A stretch of 64,000 nt of DNA. Origin: Coptis chinensis (lineage: Eukaryota > Streptophyta > Magnoliopsida > Ranunculales > Ranunculaceae). Location: the NCBI GenBank assembly GCA_015680905.1, contig CM027380.1, positions 16,510,001-16,574,000 of the forward strand. The letters run 5' to 3'. The translations under genes were made by a program, and so were the position numbers. Shown here piece after piece: positions 34,081-46,035 of the stretch. The notes under the pieces were generated by a model, which searched no databases, had not been told where the DNA came from, and was given only the letters and a program-made list of their open reading frames with translations. Numbering within the stretch: position 1 is the first letter of the stretch; the number at the start of each line of letters is the position of its first letter.

Positions 34081-34089
34081 GAACAAGAG

Positions 34090-35010
34090 ATACGAGAGAC
34101 ATATGGGGCAAGGAGAGTGACCCCATCAGGTTTCCACGCCTATCAGAGGGAGAGGCAGCGGAGGGGATGAGCCTTTCGCTGGCACTAGAGCCGGAGTGAG
34201 CCTATCAAAGATGCAAGAGACACATGGGGCAAGGAGAGTGATCCCAGCAGGCTTCCACGCCTATCAAAGGGAGAGGCGACGGAGGGGATGAGCCTTTCAC
34301 TGATGCTAGAGCTAGAGCGAGCCTGGAACAAGATGAGTTGTTCCAGCAGGCTTGAGGGCCTGATCGAGCTCGCGGAGTGGGATGAGCCCTCCGCAGATCA
34401 GAGATGCAAGAGACACATGGGGCAAGGGGAGTGACCCCATCAGGCTTCCATGCCTATCGGAGGGAGAGGCTGCGGAGGAGATGAGCCCTTCCCTGACGCT
34501 AGAGCTAGAGTGAGCCTGGAACAAGGGGAGTTATTCCAGCAGGCTTCATGGCCTGATCGAGCCTGTAGAATGGGATGAGCCCTCCGCGGGTCTGAGATGC
34601 AAGAGACACATGGGGTAAGGAGAGTGATCCTAGCAGGCTTCCACGCCTATTAGAGGGATATGCCACTAAGGGGATGAACCCTTCGCTGATGCTAGAGCTA
34701 AAGTGCCTGGAACAAGGGGAGTTGTTCCAGTAGGCTTCATGGCCTGATCGAGCCCGCGGAGTGGGATGGGCCTTCTGCGGATCCGAGATGCAAGAGACCC
34801 AGGGGCAAGGGGAGTAACCCCATCATGTTTCCATGCCTATCAGAGGGAGAAGCAGCGGGGGGGATAAGCCCTTCGCTGATGCTAGATCTGGAGTAAGCCT
34901 AGAACAAGAGGAGTTGTTACAGCAGGCTTAAGGGCCTTATCGAGCCCGCAGAGTGGGATGAGCCCTCCGCGGATCAGAGATGCAAGAGACACATTAGGCA
35001 AAGAAATTTG
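34090..35010. repeat. About 192-bp tandem array, 5-6 copies, in the outer element 3' region
   Basis: The word AGATGCAAGAGACACATGGG recurs at about 34208, 34402, 34596, 34785 and 34977. Unit lengths are 189-194 bp, with a shortened first unit from 34090. Each unit also holds two related sub-blocks (GCCTATCAGAGGGAGAGGC and GATGAGCCCTCCGCGGATC). This is the 3' untranslated part of the element, between pol and the antisense region. Confidence 0.88.
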
Positions 35011-35345
35011 CCTTCATCAGACTGCACCACCTAATCGGGAATGTCGCACGACTTAGCCGAGGTGGCAGAGTGCCCTAATAAGGTGTGGAAAGCTTCAGGG
35101 GTGAAAATTTCAGGAGTGCACTAAGGAGAGGGCAAAGGACTGACCAGAGATGTGAAAAGTTGCATATGGGTATACTTTGCAAGTTAAACAAGTAGATAAA
35201 GCTCAAAGATAAAAAGACAACATGCACATTAAGCAAAATGAAACATCATAGTCACTAAACATGGAGCGAGACAAAGCGCAAATTTGTAACAGTATTTTAA
35301 TACAAAAAGATGTATAGGGCATTCCCTAGGTGGAATCATCAACAC

Positions 35346-37633
35346 TCATCTCATCATTAGTTCCCTCAGTGGTTGCGGCGGGGGTCGTATCAGGGGCTGC
35401 CGCTGGGAGGGATTTTCTTCCATCACAGGGTGTTCGGGAATGACATCAGTGGCCGAGACTCTTTCCGTTGCGACCTCAGGGGATTCGATCACCGAGGTGG
35501 CAAGCCTTTCGGGGAGAAGTCGACCTTCCTGTGTGAGTCGCGAATGCTCTTCCTGGATCTTCTTGGCCACCCTCTTGTCGGCCAGGGCCTTGAAGCGGTC
35601 GCAAAGAACAGTCATGTCTGATTGGTGCTGGTGCAGCAGCTGGGCGGTAGCATCCTGATGATTTTGACTAAGGGTGTCCACGACCTCCTTGTGCTATTGG
35701 GTGAGGGCATCCAGTTGAGTTGGTGTTGTTGGAGGAGCACTTCCCTTTGATGGCTTAGGCAGTCGTTGACTGTATCCATGTATCGTTAGTGAGATGACTC
35801 CGCAAACCTGAGCTCGTCCTGTGCCTTGACTTTAGCCAAATTGGCAACTCTAGATCTGATTGGAGTCCAGCATAGGCAACTTATAAGCCAGCAGGGCCGT
35901 TAAGTTCTAGCTCCAGGGCTATCACCTTATTCTTGGCGCAAAAAAAGGTCGCGAATCATAAATGAGATATCCAGGCTCACCTGGGATCAAAGAGGAAGAT
36001 GGAAAAAAAAAAAAAAAGTTGTACCCTTTCCCAGTTGGTATACAACGAAGTGCGGTGCTGGTCAAACGAACCCCCGTCCGCATATGCTATGTCCTTGGGC
36101 AGGTGAGCATTTTAAAACAAGGAGGAGGCTACGACAGCATTGTCCAGAGCGGAGTCTACCGTATTCACCATACGGTTGCGTACCTTGAAAATCGGATGAA
36201 AGTCCTCTGCAGCTGCAAGTTCGGATGCCGGGGCGGTAGGCGGAGCTGCTTCTTTGCCAGACCGGCGTATGTGCGGGGGGAGGAGACAGCAGGGTGAGGG
36301 GGTGAAGAGTTAGGGGCTTGTTCTTTGGATGCGAAGGCCCGCTGAGTGGTGGGGGCATGCTCTTCAGATGTAGTAGTCTGCTCCCTCTTGGAGGGAGGTT
36401 GGTCAACAGGAGCCCACACTTCATTGGAAGGGACTTCCGTCACCTCATCCTCATCGGAATCACTGTCAAACAGTTCTACTTGCAGATATCCATGTCGTTG
36501 GGAAGGAAGGAGGGTGAAGTGTACTGATCTCCCCAAGTGGAGATAGAGCAGTAGGAAGGGACGTCTTCAGGAGCCGAAAAGTGGGTGGGATCAGGAGATT
36601 CAAGGGAGGCGGGGGAGCGCGAGGAAGTTCGGGGATGATGGCGGCGGGAGGTATGGGTGTGAGACCTTTTTCTTGGAGGAGGAGAAGCTCTGAGTTTTCG
36701 CTCTTTGGGAGGGGGAGGTCTACAAAATGGACCAAAGAAAACGCCAATATTGTGTAGAGTGGGGATTGGCAACATAGGAGTAGCGGTAGTGGGATGGATA
36801 CCCAGACGATCGGCTTAAGCAGGACCAAGTTCATGAAACCTTTGGAAGATGGGACAAGAGATGTTGGAATAGATTCTAGACTTGGAATCTGGCCGCCAAC
36901 CTGCAAAACAAAGAGGAACCGTGGATTAGTGACAACAAGAGCAGCATATCGAGAGAGAAGGGAAGAGATAAGGCACTTACCACGTTTTATGAAGGCGAGG
37001 TGGGTAAGGGTTAAATCAGAAGGAATGTCCACGGAAAGAAATTGGCCTGACACGTATATCGGGTAGTGGTGCCACACCTTGTTTCTGAGGGTGTACACAA
37101 AAGGATTGGTACCCGACACTGACGTCTTTGGTACTGGTTTTGATATAGTATTGAGAGTAGATGTCGCGGCTGGTAATCTTAGGTTCACCAGTCTTGTTGT
37201 ACGAGTTCGCGACATAAAGAATCTTCCAAAAATTCCCTATACCTTGGCAGGGGGGAATATTGAAGTGGTTGCACACCTCGATGTCAAGAAGAGTGAGAGG
37301 AAGCCGTAGACCGGCGATAATTTGACCTACTGTAACTACAAGGTACCCCGGTCGCCGGGGAACCAAATGGGGATAATGGGTTACGGATGGCACGTGCTCC
37401 AACACTATATCGGCCGGAATGCCATAGGCAGCCCTAATTGCGGTCAAATTAGGTCTACGACATCTAGAAGGGGGTTGCAGTAAAGGGGCTTGACGGCCAG
37501 AGGTGGAGGGGATCGCAGCAAGGGCAGGAGCGGGTGGATAGGTTATTCTGTCAGATGGGGAAGAGGAATAGCCACCGGTTTCAGAGCTCGACATGGGGTA
37601 GGAAGATGAACAGACGCAAGGTATCAAACCCAC
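35346..37633 (-). other. Antisense ORF region of the outer Tat element
   Basis: Several long open stretches run against the element's own direction between the array and the 3' LTR. The most upstream (37633 leftward) reads PNLTAIRAAYGIPADIVLEH and GLRLPLTLLDIEVCNHFNIP, resembling the domain catalogued as putative gypsy-type transposon (Transposase_28). It is similar to the antisense region of the inner element at 49523-49972. Downstream parts are Pro/Ser-rich or helical. Antisense ORFs here are known in Tat/Retand-type elements; their function is unknown. The region is eroded. Confidence 0.65.
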
Positions 37634-38120
37634 TCAAAAACACAGAACTAACAAAAGAGAGAAAGGCCTAAAATAAAAACTTACCAAGGGGAGTGTAGAG
37701 AGAGGTGATAAGCCCGAAGAGTGCGCTGGAGAGAATAGGGAGTCACCGGAGGAACGGGAAAGACGAACACGAGTCGTAGTGTGGTCTGAAAAAAGAGAAG
37801 GTGGCTGAGCATTGGAAAAGCAGAGGGAGAGAGGGAAGTTGAAATGAGAAAAGGAAGAGCAGAGGAGAAGTTTAAAGAGGGGAGGGGTAGAAGCGTAATT
37901 TTGGAAGATTGAGAAAATCGAAGAGTCGGTCAGCAGATCCAGGCAAAGGGTGACGCGTGTAAGCTCGAGGTACGAAGGGCTGCAGAAAACATGCGTGATG
38001 ATTTCTATCAACATCACACGCAAATCGATGAAGAACATGATAAGCTGTCAATGTTAAAGAGCGGTGGGCATTCTCGACCCTAGGTCCACTCACGGAATTG
38101 CGGAGTCGAGAAGGGGCATT

Positions 38121-38214
38121 TGTAGTAGCCCAATAATGAGAGATGGATTAGGCCAACAGGATAAAGAAGGGGATGTAAGATAATAAGGGAAGTCGAGAAG
38201 TATGGTATCGTGAC
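38121..38214 (+). repeat. 3' LTR of the outer element, left piece
   Basis: TGTAGTAGCCCAATAATGAG at 38121 matches the start of the 5' LTR at 27188. It is preceded by a purine-rich tract (GAGAAGGGGCAT) fitting a polypurine tract. Interrupted after GTGAC by the inner element. Confidence 0.93.
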
Positions 38215-38576
38215 TGTCGTGGGCAAATATCGTCAATTCGATATTTCGGCAGTTATTATCGATATTTTGTATTACAATTGATATGTTGCAGGAAAGCGGG
38301 AAAAGGAAGGAAGAAGGAGAGGATGGACACATGTCAAGAGGGGATTAGTCTAAGCTATTCTAAAAGAACTATAAATAAACTAGCAAGAAAAAAATTATTT
38401 CATTGGAGATCATTACAACAAAATGGAAAACTGAGAGTAAGAGAGAGAAAAAGAGAGAATACTATAACCAATATTATTACTCAAGAACAAAGATTATTTC
38501 AACTGGATTTCAATCTTGATCTTTCATCTTAGCAATTCTTTACTGTTAATAGTGATCAGTTTCTTAGATCACTACA
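38215..38576 (+). repeat. 5' LTR of the inner Tat element
   Basis: 362 bp from TGTCGTGGGC to GATCACTACA, with a TATA-like ACTATAAATA at about 38370. Followed directly by a primer-binding motif TTGGCGCTGTCTGGGTTC. Confidence 0.96.
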
Positions 38577-38594
38577 TTGGCGCTGTCTGGGTTC
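38577..38594 (+). other. Primer-binding site of the inner Tat element
   Basis: TTGGCGCTGTCTGGGTTC abuts the LTR. It differs from the other two elements (GCGCCGTCT) at one core base. Confidence 0.75.
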
Positions 38595-38684
38595 AAAGAC
38601 AAAGATCGCGACTGTGATTTCTCGTTGTCTTTTTCTTTGGTTGAATCCATTAATTGAAGTTTTTGGTTAGAAAGAGTAATCAGA

Positions 38685-40271
38685 ATGCCTCCAAAGCATG
38701 CTACAGCAAATAAGGCAATGATGGTTAATGAGGGAAGCACTTCTCAGGCTATATCTAAGAATAAAGAGAGAAGAACTCGAAGATCCACTAGTAGGATGAT
38801 AGAAGAAGCAGAGGAGATACAAGAGAAAGAAGTGTCATTAAAAGATTTGTTGAGAAGGATGAATAATTTAGAAAAGCAGAACCAGATGTTAATGGCTGAG
38901 AATAAAGTAATAAGGGAAGAGAAGGAGAAGCGTGCTGAAGACGCTATGTATGAGAAGGGTGATGAAGAATCGAGTTCAGGAACTCCAATAGTGCGAAAAA
39001 GTTATTTAGAGGAGAGAAGAAAGAGTTATATTGGAGAAGTACAATCGGTGGCAAGAACAACACTGACAGTAGCCCAAGAGGAAGAAGGAAAAGTACTAGT
39101 TACAAAGGAAATGGTGCAAGAAATGATGTCGAAGCAGTTACGGGATCAGTTGTTAGAAAAAGTATCAGCATCGATAAGGAAGCTAGCAGATGATGTCGGT
39201 AGAAATCCATTAAATAAAGAGATAGAGAGGGCTTCGTTATCTCCAAAGTTTAAGAATCCAAAATTAAGCCAATATGAAGGAGTTACGGATCCAATGGACC
39301 ATCTTTTTAGTTACCGACATCAGTTCTCAATATATCAGGGTACCGAATATTGGGATACTGTACTATGTCGATATTTTTCGTCAAGCTTAAAGGGCAAAGC
39401 TTTAAAGTGGTTATGTACAATTCCAGAGGGGTCAATCTCAAGCTTTAGGGAAATTGAATAAAGGTTCCTAACTAATTACGGTCACCAGAGAGTGAAACCT
39501 AAGCAGGTGTCGTCTTCGTTTCAGTTAAAGCAAGCAAAGAAAGAATCTATGAAGGATTTCTTAACAAGGTTCAAGGCTGAGACACAGTCGGTGGAAAGGT
39601 TAGATGAATCGAAAATGACAGCTGTCATAGTGTTTCAAGCAAGATTAATGCCAGGATCTTTTATGCATAAGTATTTATTGAGAAAACAAGTTAAAACATT
39701 GCAGGAGTTGTATGACAAGGTCGATAGAGATATATTAGTAGAAGAGGGGTTGAGAACAGCCAATGCTCAAGCAGTTTTACAAGTAATCGATGCAGGGAAA
39801 AAAGAAAAAGATAATAAGGATCGCCATGAAGTACGAGATTCCTCGAGATCAGAGAATAAGAGACCTCAAGACAATTACTCTAATCGAGATAATTAGCCAC
39901 AGCAGCGACGGAAATATGATAAGACTTTGAGAGAGGAACTCGATCCTAGTAACTTTATAGCTCTAAATTCTACCCCAGAAGATATTTTGCGAAGAATAGC
40001 AAAGGAATATTTTGTTGTGTGGCCGAAATACACTCTAAGAGAAGTAAAGGGGAAGCCATATTGTCAGTTTCACAAGGTCGAGAACCATGAGACAAATAGA
40101 TGTCTCCAGTTAGTTAAGGAAATAGACAGGCTAATGAAAGATGGAAAGTTGAGAGAGTTTCAGGCATATATCAGGCCAGCAGAGACGGCAATGATACGAG
40201 AGAAGCCTTTGGGGGTAATAAACATGTTTTTTTGGGGGGGAAATTCCTCAGAAAAAGATTGTTCGAGATAA
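38685..40271 (+). pseudogene. Inner element gag region (near-intact fossil)
   Basis: Starts MPPKHATANKAMMV. A Lys/Glu-rich coiled coil (LRRMNNLEKQNQMLMAENKV) is followed by the gag core (DPMDHLFSYRHQFSIYQGTE, LKGKALKWLCTIPEGSISSF) and a knuckle-like segment (CQFHKVENHETNRCLQLVKE). Domain order matches the outer element's gag. Few breaks. Confidence 0.85.
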
Positions 40272-40299
40272 GATAAGGAAGATCTCAACGGTCAAAGAA

Positions 40300-43200
40300 G
40301 TGCTCGAGGTCAATATCGAGCTAGTACCAGTGAGCCAGCAACTGATATCGGCTAGTGTTCCAAGGGCAATCATGTTCGTACCGGAAGATTTGTCCAAGGT
40401 AATGTTACCACATGATAATGCTTTGCTAATCACTTTGCATATTTTGGGTTATGATGTACAGAAGATATTAGTGGACTGTGGTAGTTCAGTTAATATTCTA
40501 TTTTGGAAGGCGTTTAGCGGAATTGGTTTCGATGAGTCACATTTAAAGCCCCCGAAGTTCAGTTTGTATGGGTTTAATGGAAAGTGTACCAGACCAGCTG
40601 GAGAGATAAAATTGCAAGAGTGGGGCCTCAAACGGTGATGACAAAATTTGTGGTCATCAAGCACCAGTCTGATCATAATGCTATATTAGGAGGGAAATAG
40701 ATACATAAAATGCGTGCTGTTCCTAGTACATTTTATCAAGTTTTAAGATTCCCAACCATATCTGGTTTACATGAGATTAAGGGTGATCAGTCAAAATAAG
40801 AAAAGTGTAATTTTGTTACAGTAAAGGGAATGGTGAAGGGTAAAGCCCAAGATACTAGGGGCGTCGTGGAAAACTTTACATAGCAGTTATAGCAAACTTC
40901 ACCTGCCGACATCAATATGCAGATACAGGAGCAGGTAAAGTTCACTCAAGAGTTGAAACAACGTGAGGAGCAACCATGGGAAAGAAAAACAATAGAAGCT
41001 ATGGAAAGGATTAATATAGGGATAAGAGAAAGTGAACGTCATACGTTCATTGGTACAGAAATGGATAAAAATATAAGAAAGGAGTTGGTAGTCTTTTTAA
41101 AGGAGAATCGGGATGTTTTTGCATGGTCGATGTCGGATCTCACCGGTATCGATCCAGATATCTGTACGCACAAGTTAAATATGTTTAAGAAAACACAACT
41201 CCAATACATCAAAAGCACAGAAAGGTGAGACCAATATACAAAGAAGCGGTGCAAGCAGAGATACAAAAGATGTTAGATAATAACATCATCAAAGAAGTCG
41301 AGCATTCTGAATGGGTAGCAAATATAGTGGTTGTGCCCAAGAAAGATGGTAGAGTTCGGATCTGTGTCGACTTTACTGATGTAAATAGGAAGTGTCCAAA
41401 GGATCATTATCCTATGCCTCAAATTGACGAGTTGGTGGACCGAACTTCTGGCTTCAAGTTGATTAGTTTTTGTGATAGTTATTCAGGATATTTTCAGATT
41501 CTAATGGTTGTACTAGATCAATTAAAAACGCAATTCATGGTCAATGGAGGAATATACTGTTTCATCAAAATGTCATTTGGTTTAAAGAATGCTGGAGCCA
41601 CGTAGCAAAGATTAGTGGAGAAGATGTTCAAAAAACTCATCAAATGTATTGTCAAGGTCTATATCAATGACATGGTCATTAAGTCTATGAAAGTGGGAGA
41701 TCATATAAAGGACCTCGGTACTGTATTCAGAATACTGAGAGAGTTTAATATGAAGCTTAATCTGGAAAAATGTACATTCAGGGTCAGCTCGGGCAAGTTT
41801 TTGGGTTATACCGTTACGAAGCGGGGTATCGATGCTAATCCTGATCAAATACGATCACTTCATCAAATGCCGTCACCAATAACCCGAAAGCAAATACAAA
41901 GGTTGATGGGAAGGATAGCAGCGCTAAATAGGTTCATCTCCAGAACTTCTGATTACTGTAAGCCACTTTTTAAGTTGCTCAAAAAGAATGTCAAATTTTG
42001 TTGGAATGAAGAGTGTGAAGAAGCATTTTTTGAATTAAAGAAATATCTCAAAGAAGTACCGACTCTAACAAAGCCAGAGGAGGGAGAAAGTTTGCTCCTT
42101 TATTTGGCTGTATCAGATTTCGCTATAAGTTCTGTCTTGGTGAAAGTTGAAGGTGGGTTGGAAAGACCAGTGTATTTTCAAAGTAAAACAATGCTCGAGG
42201 CTGAAACTTGATATTCAATGCTAGAAAAATATGCTCTGGCGCTATTATTCTCATCTCAGAGGTTAAAACCATATTTTCAAGCACATTCAGTGATAGTGAT
42301 GACGAATCTCCTGTTAAAGCAAATTCTAGCAAGGACAACGAAGTCAGGAAGGATGTCTAAATGGTCTGTACTCATAAATGAATTTGGAGTTGAATTTCGA
42401 AATCGTGTATCAGAAAAGAGTCAGATATTAGCTGATTTCCTGGCTGATTTTCCATCTGAGGATGCCAGTTGGGGCATGGAAGAAGAGGAATTTGCAATGC
42501 TGCAAGAGCCTGAAGATGTTATCGATGCAGATGATCCATGGGCTGGAACGAATGGTTGGAGACTATTTGTCGATGGATCCTCTGGAGGAAAAGGTTGTGG
42601 CATCGGAGTGGTGTTGGTTACTCTTGAAAATCAAAGGCTCGAGACAGCAATAACGTTAGGTTTTCATGCATCCAACAATGAGGCTGAATATGAAGCTTTA
42701 ATAACTGGGCTCGAGATGGCTAAGTCTCTCAATGTTAAAGAATTGTCGATTTTTAGTGACTCGATGCTCGTGGTTAGTCAGATCAATGGGGGATACTCAG
42801 CAAGATGTGAAAATATGGTGGATTATTTGAATTTTATAAAATCCAAGTTGAAGTATTTTAGTAAAATAAGATTTCAGCATCTCAACAGAAATGAGAATAG
42901 GCATGCGGATGCCTTGGCATATGTGGCAGCGATGCTAGAAAACACGGAGGGTCGTACTCTGCATATCAGAGTGCAACAAAAGCCTAGCATTGACATCAAC
43001 CAGCAAGAAGTCATGGAAATTGATACACTGGGGGCATCATGGATGGAAGCATATATTTCATATCTAGCAGATGGAAAAGTAGTGGAGAATAAAAATGAGG
43101 CTAGAAGAATTAAGTCGGGCGCCCAAAGATATGTATTGGTTGATAATGAGTTATATCGAAAGAATCCTGGAGGGCCACATTTGAAATGCATATCGTATGA

Positions 43201-44191
43201 GGAGGCTTAACTAATCATTCAAGGAGCTTCACGAAAGCGAGTGTGGGAAACCATTCAAATTGGTAGATCGTTGGCAAATAAAATCACGAGAGACAGGATA
43301 TTTCGGCCTCAAATCTTGAAGGGATTGCCTTCGATATGCAAAAAAGTGTGTAAAATGCCAAATTCATGGGAAAGCCATACATGTTCCGGCTGAAGAGTTA
43401 CATTGTGTTTCAAACCCATGGCCTTTTGCTCTATGGGGGATGGATATTATAGGACCACTTACACCAGGGAGAGGTAAAAGAAGGTTCATATTGGCAGTCA
43501 CAAATTATTTTACGAAGTGGGTTGACGCCATAGCTCTGCAGCATATCAAAGAAAAGGATGTCATAAATTTCTTTTTTGAACGAGTCATATATCGATTTGG
43601 ATTGCCATATGCTATTATATCAGATAATGGGCCGCAGTTTGAAGGAGGAAAGGTGAAATTTTTTTGGAATCTTACAAGGTTAAGCATTTCACATCGGCGC
43701 CATACTATGCTGAGGGTAATGGGCAAACAGAGGCAACAAATAAGACCATTATGGATAATATCAAGAAAAAACTAGAAGACAAGAAGGGTCGTTAGGTGGA
43801 TGAGCTAAATAGCGTTTTGTGGGCTTATAGAACAACACCTCGAACAGCCACGGGAGAGTCGCCTTTCACTTTGGGATATGGTATGGAGGCAGTAACGCCA
43901 GCTGAAATGGTGGTATCGACATCAAGAACAAGGATGATAGAGAGCGGTCAGAATAATGAAAAAATGGCTTCAGAAGTGCTCAGTCTCGAGGAGACAAGGG
44001 AACAAGCAAGGGTAAAACTCGATTTCTATCATAGGCAGCTGAGAAAAGCTTTCAACAAAAAAGTTAGAGAAAGGCATTTTCAGGAGGGTAACTTGGTATT
44101 GAAAGAGGTCACTCAAGCAACTAAAGAAAAAGGGCGGCAAACTAGCGCGGCAAGTCGGGAGGGCCTTATATCATTCACAAGGTTGGAGTAA
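40300..44191 (+). pseudogene. Inner element pol region (fossil)
   Basis: Protease (ILVDCGSSVNILFWKAFSGI) near 40460. RT from about 41225 (RVRICVDFTDVNRKCPKDHY). RNase H with CTFRVSSGKFLGYTVTKRGI and PVYFQSKTMLEAET. Archaeal-type RNase H near 42540-42870 (SNNEAEYEALITGLEMAKSL). Integrase from about 43230 (WGMDIIGPLTPGRGKRRF, ISDNGPQFEGG), ending near 44191. The double RNase H supports the Tat lineage. Confidence 0.9.
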
Positions 44192-44379
44192 ATGGAGCTT
44201 ATTACTTAAAAACGGCTGAAGGTGTAATATTACCAAAGCCTCAAAATGTAAGCAATTTGAAAGCATTTTACCAATAAAGGATATTTCAAGTATCATGATG
44301 TAATATTTGGTATCAAGCTTATACATTCAATAAAGATATTGTCATAATAAATATTTGTATATATAGAGTTATATGATTG

Positions 44380-45040
44380 ATTGCAGGTCAGTAAAATCCT
44401 GTTCTTGGCAGAAATGTGAGTTCAGATCAATAAAATTCTGGTGATCTATAGATCCTCATCTCGATACCAGGTCAATAAAATCCTGTTCTTGACAGAAATG
44501 CGAGTTCAGGTCAATAAAAACCTGGTGATCTGTAGATCCTCATCTCGATACCAGGTCAATAAAATCCTGTTCTTGGCAGAAATGCGAGTTCAAGTTAATA
44601 AAATCCTGGTGATTTGTAGATCCTCATCTCGATACCAGGTCAATAAAATCCTGTTCTTGGCAGAAATGCGAGTTCAAGTCAATAAAATCCTGGTGATTTG
44701 TAGATCCTCATCTCGATACCAGGTTAATAAAATCCTGTTCTTGGAAGCAATGCGAGTTTAGGTAAATCAAATCCAGTTCTTGACAGAAATGTCAAGTTCG
44801 GGTCAAAAAATCCTAGTGATCTGTAGATCCTCATCTCGATACCAGGTCAATAAAATCATGGTGATCTGTAGATCTTCATCTTGATACCAGGTCAATAAAA
44901 TCCTATTCTTGGTAGCAATGCGAGTTCAGGTCAATCAAATCCAGTTCTTGGTAGAAATGTCAAGTTCGGGTAAAAAAAAAAAAAGAAAAAATCCTGGTGA
45001 TCTGTAGATCCTCATCTCGATACCAGGTCAATAAAATTAA
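44380..45040. repeat. 84-bp tandem array in the inner element 3' region
   Basis: The unit joins two related halves built on GTCAATAAAATCCTG, with CTCATCTCGATACCAG as a marker (near 44455, 44538, 44623, 44707 and later copies). Copies 44441-44761 are regular; those beyond 44770 lose or gain half-units. Because 84 is a multiple of 3, a spurious 106-residue frame stays open. Confidence 0.88.
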
Positions 45041-45303
45041 GGAATACGTGGTGTTGACTGGTCGACATTAGAATACGGTGAAAGTATGGTATGTTTTATG
45101 AGTAATATTTTAAATACATTTTGAATGTCGAATGTCGAATATCGATATCATTTTTTTTTATGTCAATAGCAGAAATGGATATTAAAAAGTAGGGAAACTG
45201 ATATCATAAATAGGGCAATAAGATGTCATTAGAAAGAGAACAAGAGTAGGCAAAGCAGTCTATTACAGTTCAGAAAGGAACATTAAAAATACGAGAATCA
45301 AAG

Positions 45304-45687
45304 CTAATCATTATCTTCTTCGTCATCAGGATCTTCATTTTCATCTTCATCTTCATCTTCATTTTCATCATCACCATCTTCGCCATCATCCTCATTAGTA
45401 TAAATACTGGGGTTTGCTTCATCATCTTCTTTGTTATCTTTAGATTGCTCGTTCAAATATGGATCTTCAAACCATTCATTGGTATAGTCGTTTTCAGTTT
45501 TTTCTTCTTCTTCAGTATATGTGTCGCTATTTTCATTATCTATAGCTTCTTTTTCTGAATGACATTCATCATTAGAAAGATCAGTGGTGTGGCAATAAGA
45601 CCAACGTTCGGGGGGAGAATGATCAGAATGATCGGGTAAAACCATAGAAATGATAAGAATAATAAGGAAGAAGGAAATGGAGTGCAT
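45304..45687 (-). CDS. Acidic antisense ORF with signal-peptide-like start (inner element)
   Basis: A 127-residue minus-strand ORF lies between the two arrays of the inner Tat element. It begins MHSISFFLIILIISMVLPDH, a short hydrophobic core like a signal peptide or membrane anchor. A polar middle follows, then a tail composed almost only of Asp, Glu and Asn (EDEDEDENEDPDDEEDND). The ATG context AAACCATGC is favourable. The acidic tail is encoded by repeats of GAT/GAA codons, so it may have grown by slippage. I recognise no family, and whether it is expressed is unknown. A chance ORF in low-complexity DNA is a real alternative. Confidence 0.35.
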   Translation of the reverse strand: MHSISFFLIILIISMVLPDHSDHSPPERWSYCHTTDLSNDECHSEKEAIDNENSDTYTEEEEKTENDYTNEWFEDPYLNEQSKDNKEDDEANPSIYTNEDDGEDGDDENEDEDEDENEDPDDEEDND

Positions 45688-46035
45688 GGTTTTCTCTCTA
45701 AGATAATAAGCAAGGAAGTTAAAAAGAGATATGATAAAAGGTAAAGTTTCAAAGGATTTTTAAAGTAAAAATGGTGGGCAAGGATACGAGTTTTTTAATG
45801 TTGATTTAATATGAAAAAGATGAGTATTAATGGTAGGTGAGCATGAAAAAGAGGAGATAATACAAAAAAGCTGTTATCTTCGTTGTATGTGCGCGGGATA
45901 GTCAGAGGTTTGAAGGATGTTTGTACAAACTGTTTGGTATATGAGCCTATATTAAATGACTATATTTATTGACTATATTAAATACATGGCAAGGGATAAT
46001 AAAATAATATATGATAAGTACATGATAAGTATAGA

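Noticed and set aside
44441-44761. 106-residue plus-strand ORF with repeated SSSRYQVNKILF
   Set aside because: An artefact of the 84-bp tandem array, where the period keeps a frame open.
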